Positions 6,075 to 15,434 of a stretch of 15,749 nucleotides of DNA are shown in pieces. The stretch is from an uncultured Desulfobacterium sp. GTDB taxonomy: Bacteria; Desulfobacterota; Desulfobacteria; Desulfobacterales; Desulfobacteraceae. The stretch's first letter is position 1. The number at the start of each line of letters is the position of its first letter. Where the stretch lies: the NCBI GenBank assembly GCA_937124525.1, contig CAKZLA010000146.1, forward strand, positions 1 to 15,749, read 5' to 3'. The translations under genes and the position numbers were made by a program. The notes beneath the pieces are model-generated. The model was given only the letters and a program-made list of their open reading frames with translations. It did no database searches and was not told where the DNA came from.

Positions 6075-6368
6075 ATGCCGATTTATGAATATGAATGCAG
6101 CGAGTGTGGACAGATAGAAGAGGCGTTCCAGAAGATGTCAGATCCCCCGCTTTCTAAATGTAAACATTGCCAGGGAAGTCTTCATAAAATTCTTTCCCAG
6201 AGTTCATTTCATTTAAAGGGTTCCGGGTGGTATGTAACCGATTACGGTGGAAGAAAATCCGATGGATCATCTGCCGGAAAGTCTTCCCAGAAAGAAGCTG
6301 CCAGCTCTTGTACCAAAAAACCAGCCAAGACGGATTGCGCCAGCACCGGTAACAGTGCATCAAAATAG
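6075..6368 (+). CDS. FmdB-family zinc ribbon protein
   Basis: A 97-residue protein beginning MPIYEYECSECG, the classic start of the FmdB/CxxC_CxxC_SSSS family, with the zinc-ribbon pairs C8-x2-C11 and C29-x2-C32 and the segment FHLKGSGWYVTDYGG (~45-59) that follows in many members. The tail (60-97) is Ser/Lys/Ala-rich and low in complexity, with two further cysteines. FmdB was first named as a putative regulator of formamidase in Methylophilus, but the function of most homologues is unknown, so no role is asserted. The frame opens at 6030, but the ATG at 6075 gives the family N-terminus and has GGAG upstream. Confidence 0.88.
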   Translation: MPIYEYECSECGQIEEAFQKMSDPPLSKCKHCQGSLHKILSQSSFHLKGSGWYVTDYGGRKSDGSSAGKSSQKEAASSCTKKPAKTDCASTGNSASK

Positions 6369-6580
6369 CAATTCTGAGATAAAACATTACGCCTTAAAAT
6401 TTAATGTATTTTGTGGGAAGTGGCCATTTATTTATGGTGAATTTTGATCTGCAAGCTTAGTCATTGTAATTGATGACGCGCTTTATTTCCCCGAAGTGAG
6501 TGGCATAACTATCAAAGAACCTTAAATAACCTATATCTGATGAATGTATACTTAATTTTACTAAAAGGAGAATGAACATC

Positions 6581-6868
6581 ATGAGTTTAAGACCATTGCA
6601 GGACAGAATTCTGGTTGAGCGTATGGAAGAAACTGAAAAAACCAAAGGTGGCATCATTATCCCCGATACTGCCAAGGAAAAACCGGCAGAGGGCAAGGTC
6701 ATCGCCACTGGAAATGGTCGTGTGGGGGAAGACGGCAAATTGATCCCCATGGATCTTAAAGTGGGTGATAGCATCCTTTTCAGCAAATATGGTGGAACAG
6801 ATGTTAAAATTGATGGTCAGGATTATCTGATCATGCGCCAGGATGATGTTCTGGGTGTGATTGAGTAG
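6581..6868 (+). CDS. groES: Co-chaperonin GroES (Hsp10)
   Basis: A 95-residue GroES, the heptameric lid that caps the GroEL folding chamber in the ATP-bound state. It starts [16 protein letters not shown]; the mobile loop that contacts GroEL is at ~18-34 with GGIIIP at 23-28, and the C-terminal strand contains [14 protein letters not shown]. An ATG at 6572 is in frame, but AGGAG ends at 6570, one base before it. The ATG at 6581 has 10-nt spacing and gives the usual N-terminus. groEL follows after 90 bp. No CIRCE inverted repeat (HrcA operator) and no convincing heat-shock sigma-32 promoter were seen in the 212 bp upstream, so regulation is not visible from the sequence. Confidence 0.97.
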   Translation: MSLRPLQDRILVERMEETEKTKGGIIIPDTAKEKPAEGKVIATGNGRVGEDGKLIPMDLKVGDSILFSKYGGTDVKIDGQDYLIMRQDDVLGVIE

Positions 6869-6955
6869 CATTCTCTCAATTCCCCCTTGTTCGTTCGTTA
6901 AAGTTTGAAAATTAAAAATATTAAAACTGAAATTAAATATATATGGAGGCCCTGA

Positions 6956-8617
<1,662 letters not shown>

Positions 8618-8650
8618 CCTAAAAGGTGTTGTGTAAGCCTTTTGTATAAT

Positions 8651-8688
8651 AAAAAAACCCCTGTGCAGATTTGCGCAGGGGTTTTTTT
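8651..8688. terminator. Rho-independent terminator after groEL
   Basis: A 10-bp GC-rich stem (CCCCTGTGCA with TGCGCAGGGG, one G-T wobble) with a four-base loop is flanked by seven A residues (8651-8657) and seven T residues (8682-8688). It closes the groESL operon and, being symmetric, could also stop transcription from the other strand. Confidence 0.93.
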
Positions 8689-8710
8689 GTTTTGGAAGTA
8701 CAAGCTCTGC

Positions 8711-8737
8711 TTGACATGACAATGTGTCTAATATAGC
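8711..8737 (+). promoter_or_regulatory. Putative promoter upstream of repeat copy 2 and tolQ
   Basis: A perfect -35 TTGACA (8711-8716) lies just after the groEL terminator. A -10-like TATAGC (8732-8737) follows at 15 bp, or TAGCAT (8734-8739) at 17 bp. No other clear promoter precedes the long tol-pal-ruv gene set, so this is a reasonable main promoter, giving a leader of about 260 nt that contains repeat copy 2. Confidence 0.4.
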
Positions 8738-8765
8738 ATTGGCAATGGTTTGAACCTTATCTGTG

Positions 8766-8861
8766 GTAAATGTTCTGCCAGCACCCCATCTTTACCTATT
8801 TTGTCCTGATAGCATATGCACTCCCAAATGGGCGAATATGGGGCACTGATCAAACATTTAC
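8766..8861. repeat. Palindromic dispersed repeat, copy 2 (96 bp)
   Basis: Begins GTAAATGTTCTGCCAGCACC and ends with a tail reading CACTGATCAAACATTTAC. The outer nine bases (GTAAATGTT / AACATTTAC) are a perfect inverted repeat, and CCCCAT pairs with ATGGGG further in. Against copy 1 it is shorter by 15 nt in the centre and has one extra base near the right end; the right arm carries the same GCGAATATGGGGCACTG. The centre has the short palindrome GCATATGC. It lies in the gap between the groEL terminator and tolQ, about 27 bp downstream of a putative promoter. No transposase or clear target duplication is seen. Confidence 0.8.
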
Positions 8862-9006
8862 ATTACCAAACCTGAGAATATTTACCATCTGTGCTACATG
8901 GACGGGACGGCTTGACGGCTGGGAAATGAACTTGGCTTTTCTAATATTTGCTGTCTATTTCAATGCCGGATGTCTCCACAGTGTAATTTTTAACATGGAG
9001 TATGAT

Positions 9007-9723
9007 ATGAGTCCTGAATCCGCTGGTGTATTCCACATGTTGACCAGTGCAGGTCTGGTGGTTAAACTGGTGCTGCTGCTGCTGCTCTTCTTTTCCATTA
9101 CGTCTTGGGCCATTATGTTTATTAAATTTCAATATATTCGCAAGGCCCACCACTCTTCTGTTGCCTTTATTGATCTTTTCTGGCAATGCCGAAACCTTGG
9201 CGATGCCTTTGCCCGGGCACGATCCCTTAAGGCAAGCCCTGTGGCGCGTTTGTTCATGGCAGGTTATATGGAAATTAAAAAAAATGGTGAGGCAGAGCTT
9301 GATCTTGCCACTCCTGCACCAGGCAACGACGCCATGACTGGGTTTCAATTGATGGGAAGTGTGAAACGAGCCCTGCGACGTTCTATTGATGTGGAGCTTC
9401 GTCGTCTGGGGCAACTGGTTCCCTTTCTGGCCACGGCGGGAAACACCGCCCCTTTTATTGGTCTGTTTGGTACGGTGTGGGGCATCATGAACACCTTCCG
9501 GGGAATTGGCTTGAGTCAGTCGGCAAGCCTTGCGGTGGTGGCGCCGGGTATTTCCGAAGCCCTCATTGCCACAGCAGCCGGTCTTGCCGTGGCCATTCCG
9601 GCGGTTATTGCCTATAATTATTTCATCACCCGGATTCGCGTCCTGGATTCTGAGCTCCAGGGATTTGCAGCGGATTTTTTAAATTTAATTGAGCGTGACA
9701 TTCAACGCAATAAGGGGGCATGA
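9007..9723 (+). CDS. tolQ: Tol-Pal system proton channel subunit TolQ
   Basis: TolQ is the MotA/ExbB-family subunit that with TolR forms the inner-membrane proton-driven motor of the Tol-Pal system. The 238-residue product has a first transmembrane helix at ~17-38 (a run of Leu and Val), a cytoplasmic domain, then two helices at ~137-160 and ~175-203. The ExbB/TolQ signatures are present: [19 protein letters not shown] (~143-161) and [19 protein letters not shown] (~181-199). The frame is open back to the ATG at 8770 inside the palindromic repeat, but the ATG at 9007 has GGAG six bases upstream and gives a normal length. An ATG at 8995 is the next alternative. The stop overlaps the tolR start (ATGA). 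Confidence 0.93.
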   Translation: MSPESAGVFHMLTSAGLVVKLVLLLLLFFSITSWAIMFIKFQYIRKAHHSSVAFIDLFWQCRNLGDAFARARSLKASPVARLFMAGYMEIKKNGEAELDLATPAPGNDAMTGFQLMGSVKRALRRSIDVELRRLGQLVPFLATAGNTAPFIGLFGTVWGIMNTFRGIGLSQSASLAVVAPGISEALIATAAGLAVAIPAVIAYNYFITRIRVLDSELQGFAADFLNLIERDIQRNKGA

Positions 9724-10139
9724 TGCAGTCAGGCTTCAATCGTGATGAACTGGTTTCCGAAATTAATGTCACCCCTTTTGTGGATGTGATGCTGGTATTG
9801 TTGATTATTTTCATGGTGACCGCTCCCATGCTGGTCCAGGGCGTGGATGTGAATCTTCCCAGGACCGCAGCGGTCCCCCTGGAGGAAAAGGTCGATCACC
9901 TGGTGGTTTCTGTCAGGCAGGATGGCCAGGTTTACCTCAACGAACAGGCGGTTGGGGTGGATTATCTCACCCGCAAGCTGGAGTTGATCCTGGTTGATAT
10001 GGGTGCCCGGGATGTCTATTTCAGGGCAGATAAAGCGGTTCCCTATGGTCGGGTGGTGGATATCATGGCCCGGATTAAAAAGGCCGGAGTCACTTCCCTT
10101 GGCATGGTCACGCTTCCAGAAGTCGATGAAGCGTCCTGA
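9720..10139 (+). CDS. tolR: Tol-Pal system protein TolR (ExbD/TolR family)
   Basis: A 139-residue single-span inner-membrane protein: a short cytoplasmic N-terminus with the family stretch [19 protein letters not shown], a transmembrane helix (~19-38) carrying the conserved proton-carrying aspartate (D22, in PFVDVMLV), and a periplasmic domain ending with [19 protein letters not shown], the ExbD/TolR fold that contacts peptidoglycan. The start overlaps tolQ by 4 bp (ATGA), with AAGGGGG just upstream. A second ATG follows immediately at 9723. The key aspartate is intact, so the motor should be functional. ExbD is a paralogous alternative, but the tolB-pal-cpoB genes downstream favour TolR. Confidence 0.94.
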   Translation: MMQSGFNRDELVSEINVTPFVDVMLVLLIIFMVTAPMLVQGVDVNLPRTAAVPLEEKVDHLVVSVRQDGQVYLNEQAVGVDYLTRKLELILVDMGARDVYFRADKAVPYGRVVDIMARIKKAGVTSLGMVTLPEVDEAS

Positions 10140-10148
10140 CCTTACACC

Positions 10149-11135
10149 ATGAAATCCTTTAATACCACAGGAGCCTCAAAACAGAGGGTCCCCCGTAATA
10201 CCAAAGAAACACACAGCCAGTTTAACCCCCTGCTGTTCGGGGTTTCTCTGGTAGTTCACCTTATTGTGTTCTTTGTTTTTTTTCTCATCCAGGACCTTGC
10301 CCCTCCCCCCCCCGTGGATCTTCCCATGGTAAAGGTAAATCTGGTGTCTCTTGGTGAACTTGATCTGCTTGAGGAACCTTCCCCGGAGGCGCCCATTGAT
10401 ATGCTGGATGAAACGGCGGAGACGTTGTTGCCTGATGAGGTATCAGTGGAGCCCGTGCCCCCGGAACTTCCTGGGGTGGTTGTGCCGGAGAAGATCATTG
10501 AGCCTGCTCCGTCAACACCGGTGGTATCATCCCCAGAACCCGTGGTGGAAACTCCCGTTAAAATTCCCCTGGTTGTGAAAAAAAAGGTGCCCCCGCCCCG
10601 GAAACCTGCTCCTTTAAAACCGGAGCTTCCCCGGAAAAAGGCGTCATTGAAGAAAAAAACCTATCGTCCGGAAAATGTACTTGCCAGTGCCAAAAAGCAG
10701 ATGTCGCAATCGGTGAAAAAACAGGAAGTAAACTCCCTTGATACGGCGTTGAAACGTTTGCGCAAAAAGGTGGCTGCCCAGGGCAATAAGCGCGGCGGAA
10801 TGTTTGGTGTCAATGAGGCCAGGATAACAGGCAATGGTAAAAAGGCCCGGGCCATTGATCTTTATAATCTTGAATTGATGTATCGCATACAGCAGAACTG
10901 GGCATTTAGCCCCCAGCTTGCCGGAGGTAAGGACACAAGAGAAGTGCGGATTCTCATCAAAATTTTAAAATCGGGACATATCCGGGATGTCTGGTTTGAA
11001 ACCCGTTCTGGAAATCGCCTGTTGGATGAATCTGCCCTGAAGGCAGTGAAGAAATCCAACCCCCTGTCACCCCTGCCAGGGGGGTATGATTACTATGATG
11101 TGGGGTTGATTTTTACGCCGTCCGGGTTAATGTAG
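10149..11135 (+). CDS. tolA: TolA/TonB-like energy-transducing periplasm-spanning protein
   Basis: A 328-residue protein with the TolA/TonB layout: a cytoplasmic N-terminus (1-27), one transmembrane helix (~28-48, LLFGVSLVVHLIVFFVFFLI), a Pro/Glu/Val-rich periplasmic linker (~51-140), a Lys/Pro-rich part (~141-215), and a C-terminal domain (~236-328) opening LYNLELMYRIQQNW and including VRILIKILKSGHIRDVWF and a conserved-type DESALKAVKK. TolA couples TolQR to TolB and Pal at the outer membrane. The linker is more TonB-like (Pro-rich) than the Ala/Lys/Glu helical rod of enterobacterial TolA, so the name rests on position between tolR and tolB. The start is 9 bp after the tolR stop and has no obvious Shine-Dalgarno, so it probably depends on coupling. 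Confidence 0.85.
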   Translation: MKSFNTTGASKQRVPRNTKETHSQFNPLLFGVSLVVHLIVFFVFFLIQDLAPPPPVDLPMVKVNLVSLGELDLLEEPSPEAPIDMLDETAETLLPDEVSVEPVPPELPGVVVPEKIIEPAPSTPVVSSPEPVVETPVKIPLVVKKKVPPPRKPAPLKPELPRKKASLKKKTYRPENVLASAKKQMSQSVKKQEVNSLDTALKRLRKKVAAQGNKRGGMFGVNEARITGNGKKARAIDLYNLELMYRIQQNWAFSPQLAGGKDTREVRILIKILKSGHIRDVWFETRSGNRLLDESALKAVKKSNPLSPLPGGYDYYDVGLIFTPSGLM

Positions 11136-11190
11136 TGTCGGGACAACCTGATTTGATGATGCGGTAATGGCCTGAAAAGAGGAGAAGATC

Positions 11191-12537
11191 ATGGCAAACA
11201 GTGGTGGGAAAATCCTGAAATATGGTAAATGGTTTTTAGCGTCCGGGATCATTGCTGTATGGCTCTTTGCGCCCATGCCGCTTTGTGCGCGGCAGCATAC
11301 CTACATTAATATAAAAGATCCCTTTATCCAGAAAGTCCCCCTGGCCGTACCGGCATTCAAGCCCTTGTCCGGCACCGAGGCCGAAGCCCTCCATGGTGAA
11401 ATGGCCCAGAGGATTCTGGTGGAGGGGATGACCTTCACCGGCTACATTAATGTGATGGATTCAGCCACTTTTCCGGAAAAGCCTGTCATTTCCGGCATCA
11501 CCGCTGCAAATCTTCATTTTAAAAAATGGACACGCATAGGTGCAGAGCTTCTCGTCACTGCTGGCATTGTTGAACAGCAGGGGACTATCCGTCTGGAAAT
11601 GCGGCTTTTTGATCCTTTTAAAGAAAAATTGGTGGTGGGAAAGGTGTATACGGGAAGAGTATCGGACCTTCGAACCATGATCCATCGGTTTTGTGGAGAA
11701 ATCAGTCTTTATCTCACCGGGAAGCGGGGGGTTTTTGGCAGTCGCATTGTGTTTGTTTCCCGTGTGGGGGAAAACAAGGAAGTTTTTATCAGTGATTTTG
11801 ACGGATATGCTCCCCGGCAGGAGACCCATCATGGGAGTATTACTCTGTCCCCTTGTCTTTCCCAGGATGGCCAGTGGCTGGCATACACCTCATATGTGAA
11901 TGGAAAACCGGATATTTTTGTTCAGAATTTGAAAGCCCGTACCAAATCCACCATTTCTTTCAAGGGGATGAATATCACACCGGGCTGGGTGCCGGGTAAA
12001 TTTGAACTTGTGGCCGCCTTGAGCCTTGATGGAGACCAGGAAATTTACCTGCTTTCCGGCAAGGGTGAAATTCTCAAACGCCTTACCCGAAGCTGGGGGA
12101 TTGATGTCTCACCCCGGGTTTCCCCGGATGGCAGGAGGCTTGCCTTTGTGTCCCGTCGGGGGGGGACCCCCCAGATTTATGTTAAAAATCTTGATACCGA
12201 TGGGGTGATGCGGGTGAGCTTCCAGGGTAAATACAACACCTCTCCGGCGTGGTCTCCATCAGGGGATAAACTTGCCTATGTGGGCATTGTGAAAAATAAA
12301 ATTGATATTTATGTCACGGGCTTTGACGGGGCTGCTCCCATGCAGCTCACCCGTGACCAGGGAGACAATGAAGATCCCTCCTGGTCCCCGGATGGGGCCT
12401 TTATTGTTTTTTCTTCCACCCGGGATGGGGCTTCAAAAATTTATGTGATGACGGCCCGGGGAAGTGAACCAAGACCTTTGATCAACCTGCCCGGTGCCCA
12501 GACCGATCCCCAATGGTCCCCGGGGGGGGGGATGTAA
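11191..12537 (+). CDS. tolB: Tol-Pal system periplasmic beta-propeller protein TolB
   Basis: A 448-residue periplasmic protein that binds Pal and TolA. It has a basic, hydrophobic signal peptide (~1-33, with WFLASGIIAVWLFAPMPLCA), an N-terminal TolB domain (~35-175, including YINIKDPFIQKVPLAVPAF), and a six-bladed propeller (~180-445) with repeated blade signatures such as VSPDGRRLAFVSRRGG, AWSPSGDKLAYVG and SWSPDGAFIVFSSTRDG. GAGGAG stands before the ATG. The gene begins 55 bp after tolA. The coding sequence ends in a run of ten G (12522-12531), giving a Pro-Gly-Gly-Gly-Met C-terminus after PQWSP; a further run of eight G at 12158-12165 lies between blades. A miscount there would alter only the last few residues or one blade. 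Confidence 0.94.
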   Translation: MANSGGKILKYGKWFLASGIIAVWLFAPMPLCARQHTYINIKDPFIQKVPLAVPAFKPLSGTEAEALHGEMAQRILVEGMTFTGYINVMDSATFPEKPVISGITAANLHFKKWTRIGAELLVTAGIVEQQGTIRLEMRLFDPFKEKLVVGKVYTGRVSDLRTMIHRFCGEISLYLTGKRGVFGSRIVFVSRVGENKEVFISDFDGYAPRQETHHGSITLSPCLSQDGQWLAYTSYVNGKPDIFVQNLKARTKSTISFKGMNITPGWVPGKFELVAALSLDGDQEIYLLSGKGEILKRLTRSWGIDVSPRVSPDGRRLAFVSRRGGTPQIYVKNLDTDGVMRVSFQGKYNTSPAWSPSGDKLAYVGIVKNKIDIYVTGFDGAAPMQLTRDQGDNEDPSWSPDGAFIVFSSTRDGASKIYVMTARGSEPRPLINLPGAQTDPQWSPGGGM

Positions 12538-12653
12538 GCGTCTGAAATTTATTCTTGACTATGCCCTGGCTCAAATATGAAGGATGCCCTGTACTATTTG
12601 ATCATTGAGTGTCTATAAAACTATATGACAGTAACCTCATGCCATAAAGAATA

Positions 12654-12680
12654 TTGAAACTCTTATGATTCCAATATATT
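12654..12680 (+). promoter_or_regulatory. Possible internal promoter before pal
   Basis: TTGAAA (12654-12659) and TATATT (12675-12680) are 15 bp apart in the AT-rich 190-bp gap between tolB and pal, 47 bp before the pal start. A gap this size in an otherwise tight cluster makes an internal promoter plausible. The spacing is short, so the call is weak. TTGACT at 12555 is another -35-like site nearby. Confidence 0.25.
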
Positions 12681-12727
12681 GGGCGGAATTTTATGTAAAA
12701 ATACTTATAACCCATAAAGGAGACGAC

Positions 12728-13321
12728 ATGAAAAAACGAGTGATGCGGAATCTGGTGATGGTGATGATGGTTGCAGGCCTTGTATTGACAGTGTCCTGTG
12801 CCAAAAAAAATGTGATGGTAGGCCCGGTAGACTCGGCGGATTTGACACAAAAGACAGGTGAGATCTCCACAGAAGAGGCAGCGCGCATGGCAGCCCAGGA
12901 AAAAGAAAAGGCCCTGGCCCAACAGCGTCTCCATGAGGAGAGCATGAAGCAAAACGCCGCCCAGGTGGCAGCTATGGCTGCCCGGGAAGATTTTGAAAAC
13001 CAGGATGTTTTGTTTGGCTATGACAGCGCCGTACTCTCTGCTGAGGCCCGGCAGATTTTGAAAGAAAAGGCCCGGTGGCTTGAAGCCAATGCCGGTAATA
13101 ATATTGTGGTCCAGGGCCATTGCGATGAACGGGGAACCACAGAGTACAATCTGGCCCTGGGAGATCAGCGGGCCATTGCGGTAAAGTCTTTTCTCATGAA
13201 TATGGGGATCTTGGGGAGTCGAATTACCACCATCAGTTATGGTGAGGAAAAACCCATTGATTCCGGATATGGAGAGGCAGCCTGGAGTAGAAACCGACGC
13301 GCTCATTTTGTGATTTTGTAA
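12728..13321 (+). CDS. pal: Peptidoglycan-associated lipoprotein Pal
   Basis: A 197-residue outer-membrane lipoprotein that anchors the outer membrane to peptidoglycan and is the target of TolB. The basic start MKKRVMRNL and hydrophobic stretch lead to the lipobox LTVSC (acylated Cys24). A helical Ala/Glu/Gln-rich linker (~48-90) is followed by an OmpA-like domain (~92-197) with VLFGYDSAVLSAEA, the peptidoglycan-binding stretch GHCDERGTTEYNLALGDQRA (130-149), and ISYGEEKP...SRNRRAHF near the end. The linker is long for a Pal. The frame opens at 12665, but the ATG at 12728 has AGGAG upstream and yields a proper lipoprotein signal. cpoB begins 10 bp after the stop. Confidence 0.95.
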   Translation: MKKRVMRNLVMVMMVAGLVLTVSCAKKNVMVGPVDSADLTQKTGEISTEEAARMAAQEKEKALAQQRLHEESMKQNAAQVAAMAAREDFENQDVLFGYDSAVLSAEARQILKEKARWLEANAGNNIVVQGHCDERGTTEYNLALGDQRAIAVKSFLMNMGILGSRITTISYGEEKPIDSGYGEAAWSRNRRAHFVIL

Positions 13322-13331
13322 AGGAAGGGGT

Positions 13332-14183
13332 ATGATGGCCAAGTGTATTTTTCAGATTCTTTTGCTGGGTCTTCTGACAGTGGTGTCAGGGTGTGTGTCA
13401 GATCAAGATATGGTTACCCTTAACAATCGGGTGCATTCCCTTGAAATGGACAATGCCCGGCATTTGGAAAAGCAGAAGACCTACGATCAGAAGCTGAACA
13501 AAGAGTTTGCAGAAATAACGGGGCGTGTGGGCACCAATGATCGCAAGACCCGGGAAAAATATGCTGAAATAAATGCCCTGTTGGATGGATTCCGGGATGA
13601 GATCAGGGTGTTGGCAGGGCGCATGGAAACCCTTGAGTTTCTCATTGGCCGGGATGGGGGAGCCCCCACGGCCACGGCCTCCAACGAACTCAAGCGCCTT
13701 GATACCGCCATTTCTCGAAATTATCAACGGGTGATGGCCCTGGAGGCCCATCTGGGCATGGAACCCACGGACAGCGTTTCCAGTGCGCTGGTCACCGATA
13801 AACCAGATGCCAGTGAGGCAGGGATGTATACGGCGGCTAAAACCCTTCTGGATAACGGGGATAACAAAGGGGCCAGAAAAGAGTTTGAAACATTTATTAA
13901 AACCTTTCCCGATTCTGCCAATGCCGATAATGCCCGGTTCTGGATTGCTGACAGTTATTACCGGGAAAACTGGTATGAAAAGGCAATTCTGGAATACCAG
14001 AAGGTTATTGAAACCTATTCGTCTGGAAATAAGGTGCCTGCGGCGCTGTTAAAGCAGGGGTATGCCTTTGCAAATTTGGGGGAAAAGGGCAATGCCCGTT
14101 TGATATTAAAGGAGCTGATTCGCAAATATCCCGGAACCAGCGAGGCAAAAATTGCCAAGGAGAAGCTGGAGGCCCTCAAATAG
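13332..14183 (+). CDS. cpoB: Tol-Pal coordinator CpoB (YbgF), lipoprotein-type
   Basis: CpoB links Tol-Pal constriction to cell-wall synthesis at division sites. The 283-residue protein has a signal peptide ending in VVSGC, so unlike E. coli CpoB, which is soluble, it appears to be a lipoprotein (Cys21). A charged coiled-coil region (~25-142, probably in two parts around the Gly/Pro/Ala-rich stretch at ~108-117) corresponds to the N-terminal oligomerisation domain. The C-terminus (~163-283) carries tetratricopeptide-like repeats: MYTAAKTLLDNGDNKGARKE, then ADNARFWIADSYYRENWYEK, then AALLKQGYAFANLGEKGNAR. GGAAGGGG precedes the ATG at 13332, with a second ATG immediately after. It is the last gene of the tol-pal part, and ruvC starts 17 bp downstream. 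Confidence 0.9.
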   Translation: MMAKCIFQILLLGLLTVVSGCVSDQDMVTLNNRVHSLEMDNARHLEKQKTYDQKLNKEFAEITGRVGTNDRKTREKYAEINALLDGFRDEIRVLAGRMETLEFLIGRDGGAPTATASNELKRLDTAISRNYQRVMALEAHLGMEPTDSVSSALVTDKPDASEAGMYTAAKTLLDNGDNKGARKEFETFIKTFPDSANADNARFWIADSYYRENWYEKAILEYQKVIETYSSGNKVPAALLKQGYAFANLGEKGNARLILKELIRKYPGTSEAKIAKEKLEALK

Positions 14184-14200
14184 GGGAGCGGATAACTTCC

Positions 14201-14698
14201 ATGGGGATGATTAGGATGATCAAGGTGGTGGGCATAGACCCCGGGCTTGCCGGTACCGGCATTGGGATGGTGCAGGGTCGGGGCACCACCCTGTCAGGTT
14301 ATGAATTTGGCAGCATTAAAACCACACCGGAACAATGCCTTGTGGAACGACTGGAGATTATTTATTCTCGGACACTTGCCTACCTGTGCCGTCAGAAACC
14401 AGATCTTGTTGTGATTGAAGATATTTTTTCCCTGGGAAAATATCCGGCATCGGGGATTACCTTGGGAAAGGTCACCGGAGTGTTGTTGTTGGCCGCAGGA
14501 CGGGCCGGATCACGGGTGCAGGAGATCCAGGTGCGCGAAGCCAAAAAAGTGGTCACCGGCAGCGGAGCCGCAGATAAGCATCAGGTGGAACGATCGGTGC
14601 GGAATTTACTGTCCCATGAAGGGACCATCCGGCCTTTTCACGCCTCGGATGCCCTGGCCCTGGCCCTGGCTGGATTTTTTCGGAAAAACTGGGGATGA
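14201..14698 (+). CDS. ruvC: Holliday junction resolvase RuvC
   Basis: The endonuclease that resolves four-way recombination junctions after RuvAB branch migration. The 165-residue product has the RNase H-like active-site segments: VVGIDPGLAGTGIG (D13), LVVIEDIFSLGK (E73), and HASDALALALAG (H147 and D150). The position occupied by Asp138 in E. coli RuvC is histidine here, as known for the Thermus thermophilus enzyme (D7, E70, H143, D146), so the site should be active. VTGSGAADKHQV matches the family's conserved loop. Three in-frame ATGs (14201, 14207, 14216) compete; GGGGAG at 14183-14188 sits 12 nt before the first, and the third leaves the family-like start MIKVVGIDPG. The N-terminus is therefore uncertain by up to five residues. 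Confidence 0.94.
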   Translation: MGMIRMIKVVGIDPGLAGTGIGMVQGRGTTLSGYEFGSIKTTPEQCLVERLEIIYSRTLAYLCRQKPDLVVIEDIFSLGKYPASGITLGKVTGVLLLAAGRAGSRVQEIQVREAKKVVTGSGAADKHQVERSVRNLLSHEGTIRPFHASDALALALAGFFRKNWG

Positions 14699-14789
14699 TG
14701 GCAATAGTTCATGGGGTTGAGCTTGCTCAATGGTGGCTTGGATAGTCAATGGTGAAGCAGGACGAAAAAAGGATATAAAGAAAGTAAAG

Positions 14790-15434
14790 ATGATCGGATA
14801 TATGGAAGGAAATGTTTTAAGAATCGCCGAAGAGGGGATTCTGATGCTGGTGGGTGGGGTGGGGTATGAGATTGTCCTGCCCCTTTTTGTGCTTGAAAAT
14901 ATTAAAAAGCACCCCCCAGAAGAGACGGTATCTTTGTTTATCTATTATAACCAGACAGAACGTCAGCCCCGGCCGGTGCTCATAGGTTTTGAGTCTGAGA
15001 TGGAAAAGGCTTTTTTTCAGCTTTTTATCTCCGTGGATGCCATTGGTCCCTTAAAAGCGGTGAAAGCCATGGATCGACCAGTGTCAGACATTGCCCGGGC
15101 CATTGAAAACCGGGATGAAAAGATGCTGGCCACCTTAAAGGGCATTGGCAAACGCACGGCCCAGAAAATTATTGCAGCCCTCCATGGCAAGGTTTCAGGG
15201 TTTGTGAAACATGCCCCCGGAGAGGGAGCGGGGGATGCCCCGGAAATGCCTGTCCAGGAAGGGGGGGGGATTTCCGACCAGGTATCGGCCCAAGTGGTGG
15301 ACGTTCTGGTCCATCAATTGGGGTATGTCGCACCCATTGCACGGAAGATGGTGAACCTTGCCATTGCCGAAGCCCCTGACATGTCAACACCGGAAGAACT
15401 ATTTGATGCAGTGATAAGGAGGGCTGGCTCATGA
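14790..15434 (+). CDS. ruvA: Holliday junction branch-migration protein RuvA
   Basis: RuvA binds four-way junctions as a tetramer and positions the RuvB motors. The 214-residue product begins MIGYMEGNV, the family start. Domain I is an OB-like fold (~1-66), domain II holds two helix-hairpin-helix elements ([14 protein letters not shown] at ~81-94 and [18 protein letters not shown] at ~116-133), and domain III (~164-210) is the RuvB-binding three-helix bundle. The acidic pin between strands in domain I, RED(A) in E. coli, reads QTERQPRPV here, with only one acidic residue. A run of nine G (15261-15269) encodes the flexible linker to domain III. The ATG at 14790 is chosen over the open frame from 14730 by homology; its ribosome binding site is poor. 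The stop overlaps ruvB by 4 bp (ATGA). Confidence 0.92.
   Translation: MIGYMEGNVLRIAEEGILMLVGGVGYEIVLPLFVLENIKKHPPEETVSLFIYYNQTERQPRPVLIGFESEMEKAFFQLFISVDAIGPLKAVKAMDRPVSDIARAIENRDEKMLATLKGIGKRTAQKIIAALHGKVSGFVKHAPGEGAGDAPEMPVQEGGGISDQVSAQVVDVLVHQLGYVAPIARKMVNLAIAEAPDMSTPEELFDAVIRRAGS

Noticed and set aside
6380..6415. AT-rich hairpin after the FmdB-type gene (AAAACATTA ... TAATGTATTTT)
   Set aside because: Stem is weak and bulged with no GC core, so it was not called as a terminator.
6369..6580. Search for a CIRCE (HrcA) operator or sigma-32 promoter before groES
   Set aside because: No TTAGCACTC-N9-GAGTGCTAA and no convincing CTTGAA/CCCCAT pair; only weak AT-rich -10-like sites.
8932..8951. 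Possible sigma-54 promoter upstream of tolQ (TTGGC ... TTTGC)
   Set aside because: The GG and GC dinucleotides are 14 bp apart instead of the required 10.
12522..12531. Frameshift at the end of tolB caused by the ten-G run
   Set aside because: The present frame stops right after the last propeller blade, at a normal TolB length; other frames give no family-like extension.
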